A stretch of DNA of 64,000 nt from Tannerella serpentiformis. Lineage in GTDB: Bacteria; Bacteroidota; Bacteroidia; Bacteroidales; Tannerellaceae. The notes beneath the pieces were generated by a model, which made no database searches, had not been told where the DNA came from, and saw only the letters and a program-made list of their open reading frames with translations. Shown one piece after another: positions 25,085 to 34,468 of this stretch. Where the stretch lies: the NCBI RefSeq assembly GCF_003033925.1, contig NZ_CP028365.1:2232001-2296000 (forward strand), given 5' to 3'. The position numbers and the translations under genes were made by a program. Every line of letters begins with the position of its first letter. Within the stretch, counting starts at the first letter, position 1.

Positions 25085-28000
25085 ATGATCAATCGAATTA
25101 TTTTCTTCTCCATCAAACATAAGTTTTTGGTGGTGCTGCTATTAGTTGCCATTATTGGAGGCGGCCTTTACTCGATGAGCACCATCAACATCGACTCAAC
25201 ACCGGATATTACCAACAATCAGGTGCAAGTCATCACTGTATCAGAAAATCTTTCTGCGGCCGATATAGAGCAGTTTGTCACTTATCCAGTAGAGCTGGCC
25301 ATGTCAAATCTGCCGGGCGTAGAAGATATTCGTTCTGTTTCCCGTTTCGGCCTTTCGGTCGTTACGATTGTTTTTAAGGATGATTTCGGGACTTATCTTC
25401 CACGACAGTTGGTTCAAGAAAAACTCGAAGAAGTCCGCGCAGATATACCCGAAGGATTCGGCACACCCGAAATGGGCCCCATTACTACAGGACTTGGCGA
25501 AATCTATCAGTACACGCTCGTACCCAGGGATTCGGCCCGATATACAGCACAAGAATTACGCACAATGCAAGACTGGCTTGTGAAGCGGCGCTTATCCATG
25601 CTCCCCGGCGTAGTAGAGGTCAATTCGTTCGGCGGAAGTGTAAAGCAATACGAGGTGTCCCTTAATCCGGAAAAGCTCAAAGCAATGAGTGTAAGCATTA
25701 GCGACGTGTATGAGGCCTTGAGCCGCAACAATGCCAATACAGGCGGTGCATACATTGAGAAGAACCATATGGCCCACTTTATTCGAGGTGAAGGCTTGGT
25801 GAAGTCATTAGACGATATAAAAGACATTGTCGTAAAGAACAACAACGGCCGACCGATGCTCATTCGCGACATAGCCGACAAGGTGGATTATGGATCACAG
25901 GTCCGCTATGGCGCATTTACGCAAGATGGGCGAGAAGCTGTGGGTGGAATGATACTGATGCTCAAAGGAGCTAATTCAGACAAAGTGGTAACCGCTGTGA
26001 AGGAAAGGATGAGGCAAGTACAAAAGTCCCTTCCGTCGGACATTGAGCTGAAACCTTTCCTCGATCGATCCAATCTGATAGGCCGCACCACAAGCACCAT
26101 CGCTCGTAATCTGATTGAAGGTGCGCTCATTGTCATCTTTGTGCTCGTCTTATTGTTAGGCAGTGTACGCGGCGGAATCATCACGGCCTCTGTCATACCA
26201 CTATCACTGCTTTTTGCTTTCATTTTAATGCGTGTCTTCGGCGTATGGGCCAACTTGATGAGCCTTGGTGCCATAGACTTCGGCATTATAGTGGACGGCG
26301 CTGTGATTATTGTCGAAGGCGTTGTTTTCGAAATAGAGTGCCGCATTCGTCAGCAGCAAGATTCCCTTAGTCGCACGGATATGGATGAGATCAGTTATAA
26401 GGCCTCTTCCACGATGATGCATTCCGCATTCTTCGGTCAACTCATCATCCTCATTGTGTTTACCCCTATTTTATTCCTCGCCGGCGTAAGTGGAAAGATG
26501 TTTGCGCCTATGGCTTACACCTTCTCGTTTGCTGTACTGGGTGCTCTCATACTTTGCCTAACGTATGTGCCGATGGTGTCTTCATTATGGATGAACCCTT
26601 CAAGCCATGCGGATAGTTATATGGCACGTGCAGAACAAAAATTAGAGCAGCTGAGCAATCGTTTTATCGGGGCCATAATCCGTGTTTACAGGCCGATGCT
26701 TACCTTCGCTTTGCGGCATAAACGGAGTGTTATTCTCTCCGCCATAGGACTGTTTGGGGTGGCTGTCTTTGTTTTCTCGAAAATGGGTGGAGAGTTTATT
26801 CCCGAGCTGGATGAAGGAGACATTGCCATGCAAACGTTTCTGCGACCGGGCAGCTCACTTTCAGAGACTATTGAAAGGGAGAAAGAGGTGGAAAGGCTTT
26901 TGTTAAGGAGCTTTCCGGAGATCAAGACCGTATGTGCCCGGATCGGTGTGGCTGACATCCCCACGGACCCAATGGGCTTTGATTATACAGACAGCTTTAT
27001 CATCTTGGAAAAAGATAGGAGCAAGTGGACATCAGCCAAAAGCAAAGAAGAGCTGATAGAAAAGATCAAGGCGAAACTGCAAACGTTACCCGGACTCAAT
27101 TTCGCTTTCTCTCAGCCCGTAGCGCTCCGTTTTAATGAGTTGCTGACCGGGGTACGCGAGGATGTCGCGGTAAAACTTTACGGTGATGATCTCGAACAAT
27201 TGAATAAGCTGGGCGAACAGATGGTAAATATCATCAGTAAGGTGCCGGGGGCAGGTGATGTGGCTCTTGAACGCACAGCCGGACTACCACAGATCACTGT
27301 AAAGTACGACCGTCGCCGCTTGGCTCAGTACGGGTTGGAGGTAGATAAGCTCAATCGCTATGTGAGTGCAGCCTTTGCAGGAGGTCCGGCCGGAGTCGTC
27401 TTCGAGGGTGAAAAGCGCTTTGACCTTGTGTTACGCTTGAGCGATACTTATCGCAAAGGCATCGACAATCTGAGGTATCTGTTCATCGATCTTCCTGACG
27501 GTAGACAGATTCCGCTTGGTGAGGTGGCCAACATCAGCTATCAATCAGGCCCTATGCAGATCTCGCGCGACCAGGCTTCGCGCCGCATATATGTTGGGGT
27601 GAATGTTCGTGGGCGTGATGTGGCGTCAGTGGTGGCCGACATACAAAAGCAATTAGAGAGACAGCTCGAATTGCCTCCCGGCTACCATCTGACCTATGGC
27701 GGAGAGTTTCAGAATCTACAAGAAGCTAAAGAGCGCCTGGCCGTTGTACTGCCAATCGCCTTATCGCTCATTTTCTTGCTCCTCTATTTCGCTCTCAATT
27801 CGCTTAAGCAAAGCCTGATGATTTACATGGCTGTTCCGCTGGCCACGATAGGCGGTGTTTTTGCTTTGGCCTTACGGGGAATGTCTTTCTCCATCTCGGC
27901 CGGTGTTGGCTTTATCGTGTTGTTCGGTGTGGCTGTGCTTAACGGACTTGTGCTTATCAATCGTTTCAACGCTCTCAAACAAGAAGGTGTGACCGACATA

Positions 28001-29422
28001 AATAGAAGGATCATCTTGGGTACGAAGGAGCGCATCCGCCCTATTTTACTCACAGCTACGGCGGCCATGCTGGGCTTCTTGCCGATGGCGGTGTCTGCTT
28101 CTGCCGGTGCAGAGGTGCAGCGTCCGTTGGCTACGGTTGTAATCGGTGGCCTTTTTACAGCCACGTTACTCACGTTAATCATCGTCCCTGTGCTATATGC
28201 TTTGGAAGAGAAATCGGGGCGGCTATCGTTCAAACGGTCGCTTCCCCTTACGCTGTTAATCATAGCATTTGGGGTAGGTGCTCCCGTCCAAGCCCGTTCT
28301 CAACAGAAAGTAGATCTCAAACAAGCCCTTGTGTTGGCCGAGCAGTATTACCCGACGATGAAAGCTGCGCAATTGTCCGTAGATCATGAAACGGCGATGA
28401 AGGCCGGCGTAAACGACATTGGGACGACCGAATTCTCTGCCGGTGCAGACGAAATCGGTAGGGGAAATGAGGGCACTTTCACCCTGCTCAGTGTGCGGCA
28501 AAACCTTCACTTTTTGGGTAACAAGGCGCGCAGTCGCCATCAATCTCAAATGGTGTCCACGGCCAGCGCTGCGGCAGAACTCACCCGCAAGCAGTTGCAG
28601 AAGAGGGTCAGCCAGGCCTATGTCCAAGCCTATGTCGCCGGCCAACGAATGGAGGTTTATGCGACAATAGACTCTATCTATGGTAGCTTTGAAATGGCGG
28701 CAAAAGCGAAATACGATGCCCGAGAAACCTCCTATCTGGAATACCTCACGGCCAGGAAGAAGGCCATACAGACGGCTGAAGAAAAGCGGCAGGCTGCAGA
28801 TGACTATCGCATAGCCGTGATGCAGCTCTCGCTGTGGTTAGGCGATGGTGTCTACGAGCCGACGGTTGCCCCGGAAGAGCCTTTGCAGGTCGCGGATAGA
28901 GACAGCGTAGCCGATAGCCCACTGTCGAGACTTTACGCCGAGAAAGTGAAGCTGGCAACTGAGAATATCTCTTTGGAAAAATCGAAATCACTCCCCACGT
29001 TCTTCGTAGAAGGAGGAACGAAAATGATGGGAAATCGCATGGGCTATTGGAGCATCGACGTCGGGGTGAGCGTTCCCCTGTTCAGAAAGTCTTATCGGGC
29101 ACGGGAGAAGGCAGCACGCATCGAGCGTGATATGGCTACGGCTGACTTCGAGGCGGCTCAAATAGCACTCCGCGCAACGGAGAACAGCCTCATGGCACAG
29201 TATCAGAAGTGGAAACGTTTGCTGATGTATTATCATCAAACGGCCTTACCCACCGCACGCGAGCAGCAGAAAGGGGCCGCAGCGGCTTATCGCTTAGGGG
29301 CCACCGACTATATCGGATTCATTCAGACTATGGGCGATGCCGTCCAAACAGAACTCGACTATTGGACGGCCTACGAACAGTTACTTCAAACACAAATCGA
29401 TTTACAATATCTCAACCTATGA
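25085..29422 (+). CDS. czcA: CzcA/CusA-type heavy-metal RND pump fused to a TolC-like outer-membrane factor
   Basis: The product has 1445 residues. Residues 1 to about 1045 form a complete HME-RND pump: N-terminal helix, porter loops, the TM4 proton-relay motif IDFGIIVDGAVIIVEG, and the terminal helices ending VLYALEEKSG. A signal-peptide-like helix (LPLTLLIIAFGVGAPVQA) joins it to a TolC-like domain (about 1075-1445: VDLKQALVLAEQYYP, coiled-coil repeats, SVPLFRKSYRAREKAARIE). The chain would thus cover inner-membrane pump and outer-membrane duct of a Co/Zn/Cd or Cu efflux system. Such fusions are known in Bacteroidetes. Its stop overlaps the czcB start. Confidence 0.92.
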   Translation: MINRIIFFSIKHKFLVVLLLVAIIGGGLYSMSTINIDSTPDITNNQVQVITVSENLSAADIEQFVTYPVELAMSNLPGVEDIRSVSRFGLSVVTIVFKDDFGTYLPRQLVQEKLEEVRADIPEGFGTPEMGPITTGLGEIYQYTLVPRDSARYTAQELRTMQDWLVKRRLSMLPGVVEVNSFGGSVKQYEVSLNPEKLKAMSVSISDVYEALSRNNANTGGAYIEKNHMAHFIRGEGLVKSLDDIKDIVVKNNNGRPMLIRDIADKVDYGSQVRYGAFTQDGREAVGGMILMLKGANSDKVVTAVKERMRQVQKSLPSDIELKPFLDRSNLIGRTTSTIARNLIEGALIVIFVLVLLLGSVRGGIITASVIPLSLLFAFILMRVFGVWANLMSLGAIDFGIIVDGAVIIVEGVVFEIECRIRQQQDSLSRTDMDEISYKASSTMMHSAFFGQLIILIVFTPILFLAGVSGKMFAPMAYTFSFAVLGALILCLTYVPMVSSLWMNPSSHADSYMARAEQKLEQLSNRFIGAIIRVYRPMLTFALRHKRSVILSAIGLFGVAVFVFSKMGGEFIPELDEGDIAMQTFLRPGSSLSETIEREKEVERLLLRSFPEIKTVCARIGVADIPTDPMGFDYTDSFIILEKDRSKWTSAKSKEELIEKIKAKLQTLPGLNFAFSQPVALRFNELLTGVREDVAVKLYGDDLEQLNKLGEQMVNIISKVPGAGDVALERTAGLPQITVKYDRRRLAQYGLEVDKLNRYVSAAFAGGPAGVVFEGEKRFDLVLRLSDTYRKGIDNLRYLFIDLPDGRQIPLGEVANISYQSGPMQISRDQASRRIYVGVNVRGRDVASVVADIQKQLERQLELPPGYHLTYGGEFQNLQEAKERLAVVLPIALSLIFLLLYFALNSLKQSLMIYMAVPLATIGGVFALALRGMSFSISAGVGFIVLFGVAVLNGLVLINRFNALKQEGVTDINRRIILGTKERIRPILLTATAAMLGFLPMAVSASAGAEVQRPLATVVIGGLFTATLLTLIIVPVLYALEEKSGRLSFKRSLPLTLLIIAFGVGAPVQARSQQKVDLKQALVLAEQYYPTMKAAQLSVDHETAMKAGVNDIGTTEFSAGADEIGRGNEGTFTLLSVRQNLHFLGNKARSRHQSQMVSTASAAAELTRKQLQKRVSQAYVQAYVAGQRMEVYATIDSIYGSFEMAAKAKYDARETSYLEYLTARKKAIQTAEEKRQAADDYRIAVMQLSLWLGDGVYEPTVAPEEPLQVADRDSVADSPLSRLYAEKVKLATENISLEKSKSLPTFFVEGGTKMMGNRMGYWSIDVGVSVPLFRKSYRAREKAARIERDMATADFEAAQIALRATENSLMAQYQKWKRLLMYYHQTALPTAREQQKGAAAAYRLGATDYIGFIQTMGDAVQTELDYWTAYEQLLQTQIDLQYLNL

Positions 29423-30597
29423 CGACAATGAAAAAGAAAGCATGCTTATATATCGCCGCAGCCCTGCTCGTAGCATCATGCGGCACAAAGAATGAACAGG
29501 AAGAAGGCCGAAGCGAGGACTTGCCCGAAAAGAACACCGTGGAGCTTACCGACAAACAAATGCAACAGCTGAACATCACGACCGGTGCATTGGCCGATCA
29601 CACCTTTGCCGGAACCATTCAAGCAAGTGGGCGGCTCACCACCTCGCCGCAAGGCGAGGCTTCGATAGCGCCCAAGATGGGGGCCAATGTGGAGCGCGTG
29701 CTGGTCAGGGAAGGGCAAGAGGTGACGAAGGGGCAAGTGTTGGCCTACCTGTCTCATCCAGACTTATTAGAGATCCAGTCGCGTTATCTCACGGCGGTTA
29801 ACCGTCGCGATTATCTCAGTAAAGAGTACCAGCGACAAACTCAGATGATGGACGAAAAGGTAGGCGCCGGCAAAGACTACGACAGAACAAAATCGGAACT
29901 GCAAATCATCAACAGCGAGATTCGCATGCTGACGACACAACTGCAACAATTGGGAATCGCACCCTCATCCCTAAGGGCCGGAAAGGCAGTCTCGGCCATT
30001 GCCGTAACCAGCCCCATAGCCGGAACCGTGGAGCGGATCGATGTGGAGACGGGGCAGTATGCCGCCCCTGAAACGCCTATGATGAGAATCATAAACACGC
30101 AAAGCCTCTTCGCCGAATTGCAGGTCTATCAGAGCGATCTGCCCCGATTGCAAAAAGGGCAAGAAGTCGATCTGCAGGTGCAGGCTGCCGGAGATGGAGG
30201 AAAGGTCTTCAAGGGTAAAATCTACGCCATCGGGAAAACGTTTGACAGCAACATGCAGTCCGTCCCCGTAAGGGTGGATATGGATGGGGCTAAGGATGCA
30301 CTCATCTCAGGTCTCTATGTGGAAGCGCAAATTGCAGCAGGCGTTTCGACGATGAAAGCTGTACCGGCAGAAGCCGTGGTGGATGAAGAGGATAAGTCGT
30401 ACATCTTCGCGGCGGTAAGAGTCGGTGACAAATGGACGTTTACCCCCATTGCTGTGACGAAAATCAAAGAAGAGAATGGCATGGTGGCAGTAAAGCCCGT
30501 CCAAGAAGATTTGAAGATGGAGGGAAGAACGGTGGCTCTTTCTGGGGCTTACTATCTACTCTCCGAAATGAAAAAAGGAGAGACCGGCGAGGAGTAG
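29419..30597 (+). CDS. czcB: CzcB/CusB-type periplasmic adaptor lipoprotein
   Basis: The 392-residue membrane-fusion protein has a lipoprotein signal (LYIAAALLVASC) and the usual order of barrel-sandwich, helical hairpin and beta domains: IAPKMGANVERVLVREGQEV, a coiled coil around residues 120-185, TSPIAGTVERIDVETGQYA, then FKGKIYAIGKTFDSNMQSVPVRVD and a C-terminal domain. It would bridge the CzcA pump and the outer-membrane duct. The ATG at 29419 overlaps the czcA stop (ATGA), supporting coupled translation; a second ATG three codons later is possible. Confidence 0.9.
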   Translation: MTTMKKKACLYIAAALLVASCGTKNEQEEGRSEDLPEKNTVELTDKQMQQLNITTGALADHTFAGTIQASGRLTTSPQGEASIAPKMGANVERVLVREGQEVTKGQVLAYLSHPDLLEIQSRYLTAVNRRDYLSKEYQRQTQMMDEKVGAGKDYDRTKSELQIINSEIRMLTTQLQQLGIAPSSLRAGKAVSAIAVTSPIAGTVERIDVETGQYAAPETPMMRIINTQSLFAELQVYQSDLPRLQKGQEVDLQVQAAGDGGKVFKGKIYAIGKTFDSNMQSVPVRVDMDGAKDALISGLYVEAQIAAGVSTMKAVPAEAVVDEEDKSYIFAAVRVGDKWTFTPIAVTKIKEENGMVAVKPVQEDLKMEGRTVALSGAYYLLSEMKKGETGEE

Positions 30598-30627
30598 CAG
30601 AGGCGATAAAGCCTTCCTTTCCTCGAT

Positions 30628-31080
30628 GGGGAAATGGCCTCTCCCGAAGGTTGGACCCATTTCCTCAGTCGGGAAATGACCTCTCCCGAAGGTTGGACCC
30701 ATTTCCTCAGTCGGGAAATGGCCTTTCCCGAAGGTTGGACCCATTTCCTCAGTCGGGAAATGGCCTCTCCCGAAGGTTGGACCCATTTCCTGACTCGGGA
30801 AATGGCCTCTCCCGAAGGTCGGACCCATTTCCTCAGTCGGGAAATGACCTCTCCCGAAGGTTGGGCCCATTTCCGAGGCTCGGGAGTGGCCTCTCCCGAA
30901 GGTTGGGCCCATTTCCGAGGCTCGGGAATGCCCTCTCCCGAAGGTTGGACCCATTTCCGAGGTTCGGGAATGCCCTCTCCCGAAGGTTGGACCCATTTCC
31001 GAGGCTCGGGAATGCCCTCTCCCGAAGGTTAGACCCATTTCCGAGGCTCGGGAATGGCCTCTCCCGAAGGTTGGATTCCT
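30628..31080. repeat. 42-bp tandem array inside the metal-efflux locus
   Basis: The word CTCCCGAAGG recurs at 30641, 30683, 30725 (as TTCCCGAAGG) and on to 31061, eleven positions with a 42-bp step. Each unit pairs GGAAATG with CATTTCC across its length, and CTCGGGA with TCTCCCGA in the later units. Two sub-types follow one another (CCTCAGTC then CGAGGCTC). It separates czcB from the P-type ATPase gene, within the acquired island. Confidence 0.95.
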
Positions 31081-31157
31081 TTGAGGCTTGGGGAAGAAGG
31101 TGGCTGGCATACGTCGAATCATTACTGCATAAGAATTGCATATCCAATCACATCATC

Positions 31158-33041
31158 ATGATAAAGAACAAGAAATTACAGCGAATCATCCTCTCCGCAC
31201 TCCTACTCATCGCAGCCGTGGCGGTGGAGAGAAACGCCGTGTTGCCCGTATGGCAACTACTGTTGATCTACTTGCCTTCCTACCTGCTCGTGAGTTACGA
31301 CATCTTGGCTGAAGCCTGGGAGGGCATTATGGAACGAGATCCATTCAACGAACATCTGCTGATGAGCATAGCTACGCTTGGCGCTATGCTGATCGGCTTC
31401 CTGCCCGGCGCCGAGCCGGAGTTCACCGAGGCTGTCTTTGTGATGCTCTTCTTTCAGGTGGGCGAACTGTTTGAAGAATATGCCGAGGATCGCAGCCGAC
31501 GCTCCATCGCCGAGCTGATGGACATCCGTCCGGATACGGCCACGGTGGAGCGTAACGGTGTAACCGAGGCGGTGCACCCCGAGACTGTAGCCGTGGGAGA
31601 GCTGCTTGTGCTGCGACCAGGAGACAAAGTGCCGATGGACGGCATCGTCATCGAAGGGACATCAAGCCTGAACACCGTGGCGCTGACGGGCGAGAGTGTT
31701 CCGCGCACAGTGGGCCGCGGCGACAGGGTCATCTCGGGCTGCGTCAATGTCAGCGGAATGATCAAGATGCGGGTGGAGAAGAGCTTCGGCGAATCTACCG
31801 TCTCCAAGATCATTCGTCTGGTAGAAAGCGCCGGAGAGAACAAGTCGAAGAGCGAAAACTTCATCACCCGTTTTGCGAAGGTCTATACTCCCATCGTGGT
31901 CTATATCTCTCTTGCGCTGGCCATCCTGCCGCCACTGCTCTCGGGCGACTTTGTAGCCGTCTTCCCGCTTTGGCTGAATCGCGCACTCACCTTCTTAGTT
32001 GTGTCCTGCCCCTGCGCCTTGGTGCTATCCATCCCTCTGACCTTCTTTGGTGGCATCGGTGGGGCTTCGCGACAAGGCATCCTTATCAAGGGCGGAAACT
32101 ACATGGACACGTTGGCCAAGGCGGACACGGTGGTGTTTGACAAGACGGGCACCCTCACGCGGGGCGTGTTCAGCGTAAACGCCATACACCCCAAGGCAAT
32201 CAGCGATCGGGAGCTGCTCCATTTAGCCGCTCACGTAGAGCGTTTCTCCACGCACCCCATCGCACAGTCGCTGCGTGAGGCATACCCCGAAGAGTCGGAC
32301 GACTGCACGGTGAAGGATGTGGAGGAGATAGCCGGACATGGCATCCGCGCTCAAGTCAATGGCCGCAGCGTGAGCGTGGGTAACACGAAAATGATGGACA
32401 GCATTGGCGCCCAATGGCTGCCTTGCAAGCTGATAGGTACAATCATACATCTGGCTGTGGATGGCACATACATGGGGCACATCGTCATCTCTGACGAGAT
32501 CAAAGACGACGCCAGCGAAGCCATTGATGCGCTTAAAGCCTTGGGCGTACGAAAGACCGTCATGCTTACCGGCGACCGCAAAGAGGTGGGTGAGGATGTG
32601 GCCAAGCGGATCGGAATCGACGAGGTGCAGACCGGATTGTTACCGGCCGATAAGGTGAGCCACCTTGAGCGATTGATGAAGGAGAAGAAAGCCGGAGGCA
32701 GTCTGCTCTTCGTCGGCGACGGCATCAACGATGCGCCTGTACTAGCCCGTGCGGACGTAGGCGTGGCTATGGGTGCCCTCGGATCGGACGCAGCAGTAGA
32801 GGCTGCCGATGTGGTATTGATGGACGATCGTCCGTCGAAGGTGGCAGGAGCCATATCCATCTCTCGCAAGACCATCGGTGTGGCCATGCAGAACGCATGG
32901 TTTGCTATTGTGATCAAGGTGCTCGTACTCCTTTTGGCCGGATTTGGCATCGCCACGATGTGGATGGCCGTCTTTGCAGATGTCGGCGTCACCGTCTTAG
33001 CCGTGTTCAATGCCATGCGGACACTGCGAGTGAAGAGTTGA
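31158..33041 (+). CDS. Zn/Cd/Pb-type P1B ATPase (ZntA/CadA-like) without N-terminal HMA domain
   Basis: The 627-residue protein has the P-type ATPase motifs: TGES (actuator), CPC in the ion-path helix (SCPCALVLSIPLTFFGG), DKTGTLT with the phosphorylated Asp (about 327), the HP dipeptide FSTHPIAQ, MLTGDR and GDGINDAPVLARADVGVAMG. The last helices contain DVGVTVLAVFNAMR, whose DxG motif marks the Zn/Cd/Pb subgroup P1B-2. The N-terminal HMA metal-binding domain is missing. The frame is open far upstream through the repeat array, but ATG 31158 is the natural start. It exports metal from the cytoplasm to the periplasm, where CzcCBA-type pumps can take over. Confidence 0.92.
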   Translation: MIKNKKLQRIILSALLLIAAVAVERNAVLPVWQLLLIYLPSYLLVSYDILAEAWEGIMERDPFNEHLLMSIATLGAMLIGFLPGAEPEFTEAVFVMLFFQVGELFEEYAEDRSRRSIAELMDIRPDTATVERNGVTEAVHPETVAVGELLVLRPGDKVPMDGIVIEGTSSLNTVALTGESVPRTVGRGDRVISGCVNVSGMIKMRVEKSFGESTVSKIIRLVESAGENKSKSENFITRFAKVYTPIVVYISLALAILPPLLSGDFVAVFPLWLNRALTFLVVSCPCALVLSIPLTFFGGIGGASRQGILIKGGNYMDTLAKADTVVFDKTGTLTRGVFSVNAIHPKAISDRELLHLAAHVERFSTHPIAQSLREAYPEESDDCTVKDVEEIAGHGIRAQVNGRSVSVGNTKMMDSIGAQWLPCKLIGTIIHLAVDGTYMGHIVISDEIKDDASEAIDALKALGVRKTVMLTGDRKEVGEDVAKRIGIDEVQTGLLPADKVSHLERLMKEKKAGGSLLFVGDGINDAPVLARADVGVAMGALGSDAAVEAADVVLMDDRPSKVAGAISISRKTIGVAMQNAWFAIVIKVLVLLLAGFGIATMWMAVFADVGVTVLAVFNAMRTLRVKS

Positions 33042-33088
33042 ATCTCTCTCTCTACACAAAGGCATATCACATGAAAGAGGAATGAAAA

Positions 33089-33155
33089 AGAAGGGGAGTA
33101 AGGTGTAGTCAGAATGGTTTCATCTATCCTGACTACACCTCAACCCCTCTTCTTT
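33089..33155. terminator. Terminator hairpin after the P-type ATPase gene
   Basis: Arms AGGTGTAGTCAG (33101-33112) and CTGACTACACCT (33129-33140) form a perfect 12-bp stem, extended with gaps by AAGGGG / CCCCTCTT outside. It lies about 60 bp after the ATPase stop and about 110 bp before the converging recombinase stop. Confidence 0.75.
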
Positions 33156-33247
33156 CACTGTATTACCCCCATTGTAGTCATGTAGTAAGATAGAATCAGT
33201 GAAAGGGAAAAAGTATGCCGTTTTACGTTAGACAGCCGTCCTAGGAA

Positions 33248-34456
33248 TCACACTGAAGCCGCTTGTTGCTTTTGGATCAGCTTGTCCATGTCTTCCGAGA
33301 TCTTTTTGTCCGTCACCTGCGCATAGATCTGCGTGCTGGAGATGGAGGCATGTCCCATCATCTTGGCGATGCTCTCTATCGGGATGCCTGCGCTGAGCGA
33401 CAGGGTTCCGAACGTGTGGCGTGCCATGTGGAAAGACAGTCGTTGCCTGACGCCACACGCCAGTCCCACAGTACTCAGTTTGCTATTCATCACACTGCGG
33501 CTGCAACTGCGTGGAAAGATAAGGTCCTCGCCTTTTCCTTTCACCGCCTGATTCTCCCGGCATCTGCTAAGGATCTCCTCCGCGATCGGATGTAGCGGCA
33601 CGACAGACTCGACTTTTGTCTTCTGCCGTTCCTTGCGGATATACCTCCCGCCATCGGCAGCTGTTTGAATGTGCGAGAACTTCAGGCGTTCCATATCCGC
33701 AATGGCCAGTCCGGTGAAGCAGGAAAAGAGGAACATCTGCCGGGCCTGCTCTGCGTCCCTGTCGTTCACTTTCAGCGCCATGAGCTTGGCCACGTCGCTC
33801 TTTTGCAAGAATCGAATCTTCCTTTCCTCTTTTTCATAGGTGACATCTTCAAAAGGATGGCAGCGGATGACTTTCAAGTCTACCGCACGATACATCAATC
33901 GACTCAATCGGCAGAGGTGCTTGTTCATGGTCGATGCCGCCAAACCGCGTTTTTTGAGAAAGAAGCGGAAGTCCTCAAACAGATCTTCCGTAATGCCTAC
34001 GAGGGGGATGTCTCGCCCTCCGTTTTCCTTCATGAACGCCCGAAGCAGCTTGTCCGAATAGATCAGGTTTTGGTAGGTGCTTTCAGCTTTCGACTTGCCT
34101 ACGCATGCCTTCACAGATTGCAGTTCCGCCTCGCTCATGGCCAAAAGGGTGGTCGGTACGGCGGCAACGCCCTGCAAGCGGTTCTTGAGCAGTTCTGCAC
34201 TGACTATGCCGTCCTTCGTGAGCATTTCCGCGTAAGTCTTTTCCACAAGCTCCTTGAACGCTGCGAGGCGTTGGTTGATTTTCTTTTCGCCGGCTGTCCC
34301 CTGTCTGCTGTTCCATTCGGCCGGCAGACATTCCTCACCTGTGGTAATAGCTGTGCTCCTACCATCGATAGTGACGCGGCAAAAGATGGCTGTCTTGCCG
34401 TCTGCTTTTGTCTTCTGCCTGTTGATGTAGAACAGGATCTTGAATGTACTTCTCAT
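33248..34456 (-). CDS. Tyrosine recombinase / integrase (Bacteroides type), copy 1
   Basis: The 402-residue protein has an N-terminal arm-binding domain (TFKILFYINRQKTKADGKTA, Bacteroides style), a SAM-like core-binding domain (about 100-195) and a catalytic domain. HMARHTFGTLSL supplies HxxR, GHASISSTQIYAQV supplies the second His and the nucleophilic Tyr. At the position of the first catalytic Arg it reads FTGLAIADM, with Ala; such changes are common in Bacteroidetes integrases. It lies 12 bp downstream of a second recombinase gene, so both are co-transcribed. Confidence 0.9.
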   Translation of the reverse strand: MRSTFKILFYINRQKTKADGKTAIFCRVTIDGRSTAITTGEECLPAEWNSRQGTAGEKKINQRLAAFKELVEKTYAEMLTKDGIVSAELLKNRLQGVAAVPTTLLAMSEAELQSVKACVGKSKAESTYQNLIYSDKLLRAFMKENGGRDIPLVGITEDLFEDFRFFLKKRGLAASTMNKHLCRLSRLMYRAVDLKVIRCHPFEDVTYEKEERKIRFLQKSDVAKLMALKVNDRDAEQARQMFLFSCFTGLAIADMERLKFSHIQTAADGGRYIRKERQKTKVESVVPLHPIAEEILSRCRENQAVKGKGEDLIFPRSCSRSVMNSKLSTVGLACGVRQRLSFHMARHTFGTLSLSAGIPIESIAKMMGHASISSTQIYAQVTDKKISEDMDKLIQKQQAASV

Positions 34457-34468
34457 GTTGGTCTGTGG

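Noticed and set aside
30432-31157. N-terminal extension of the P-type ATPase through the repeat array
   Set aside because: The open frame translates the repeat into EGWTHFLSREM-like peptide and overlaps czcB. The natural N-terminus begins at the ATG 31158 with a membrane helix.
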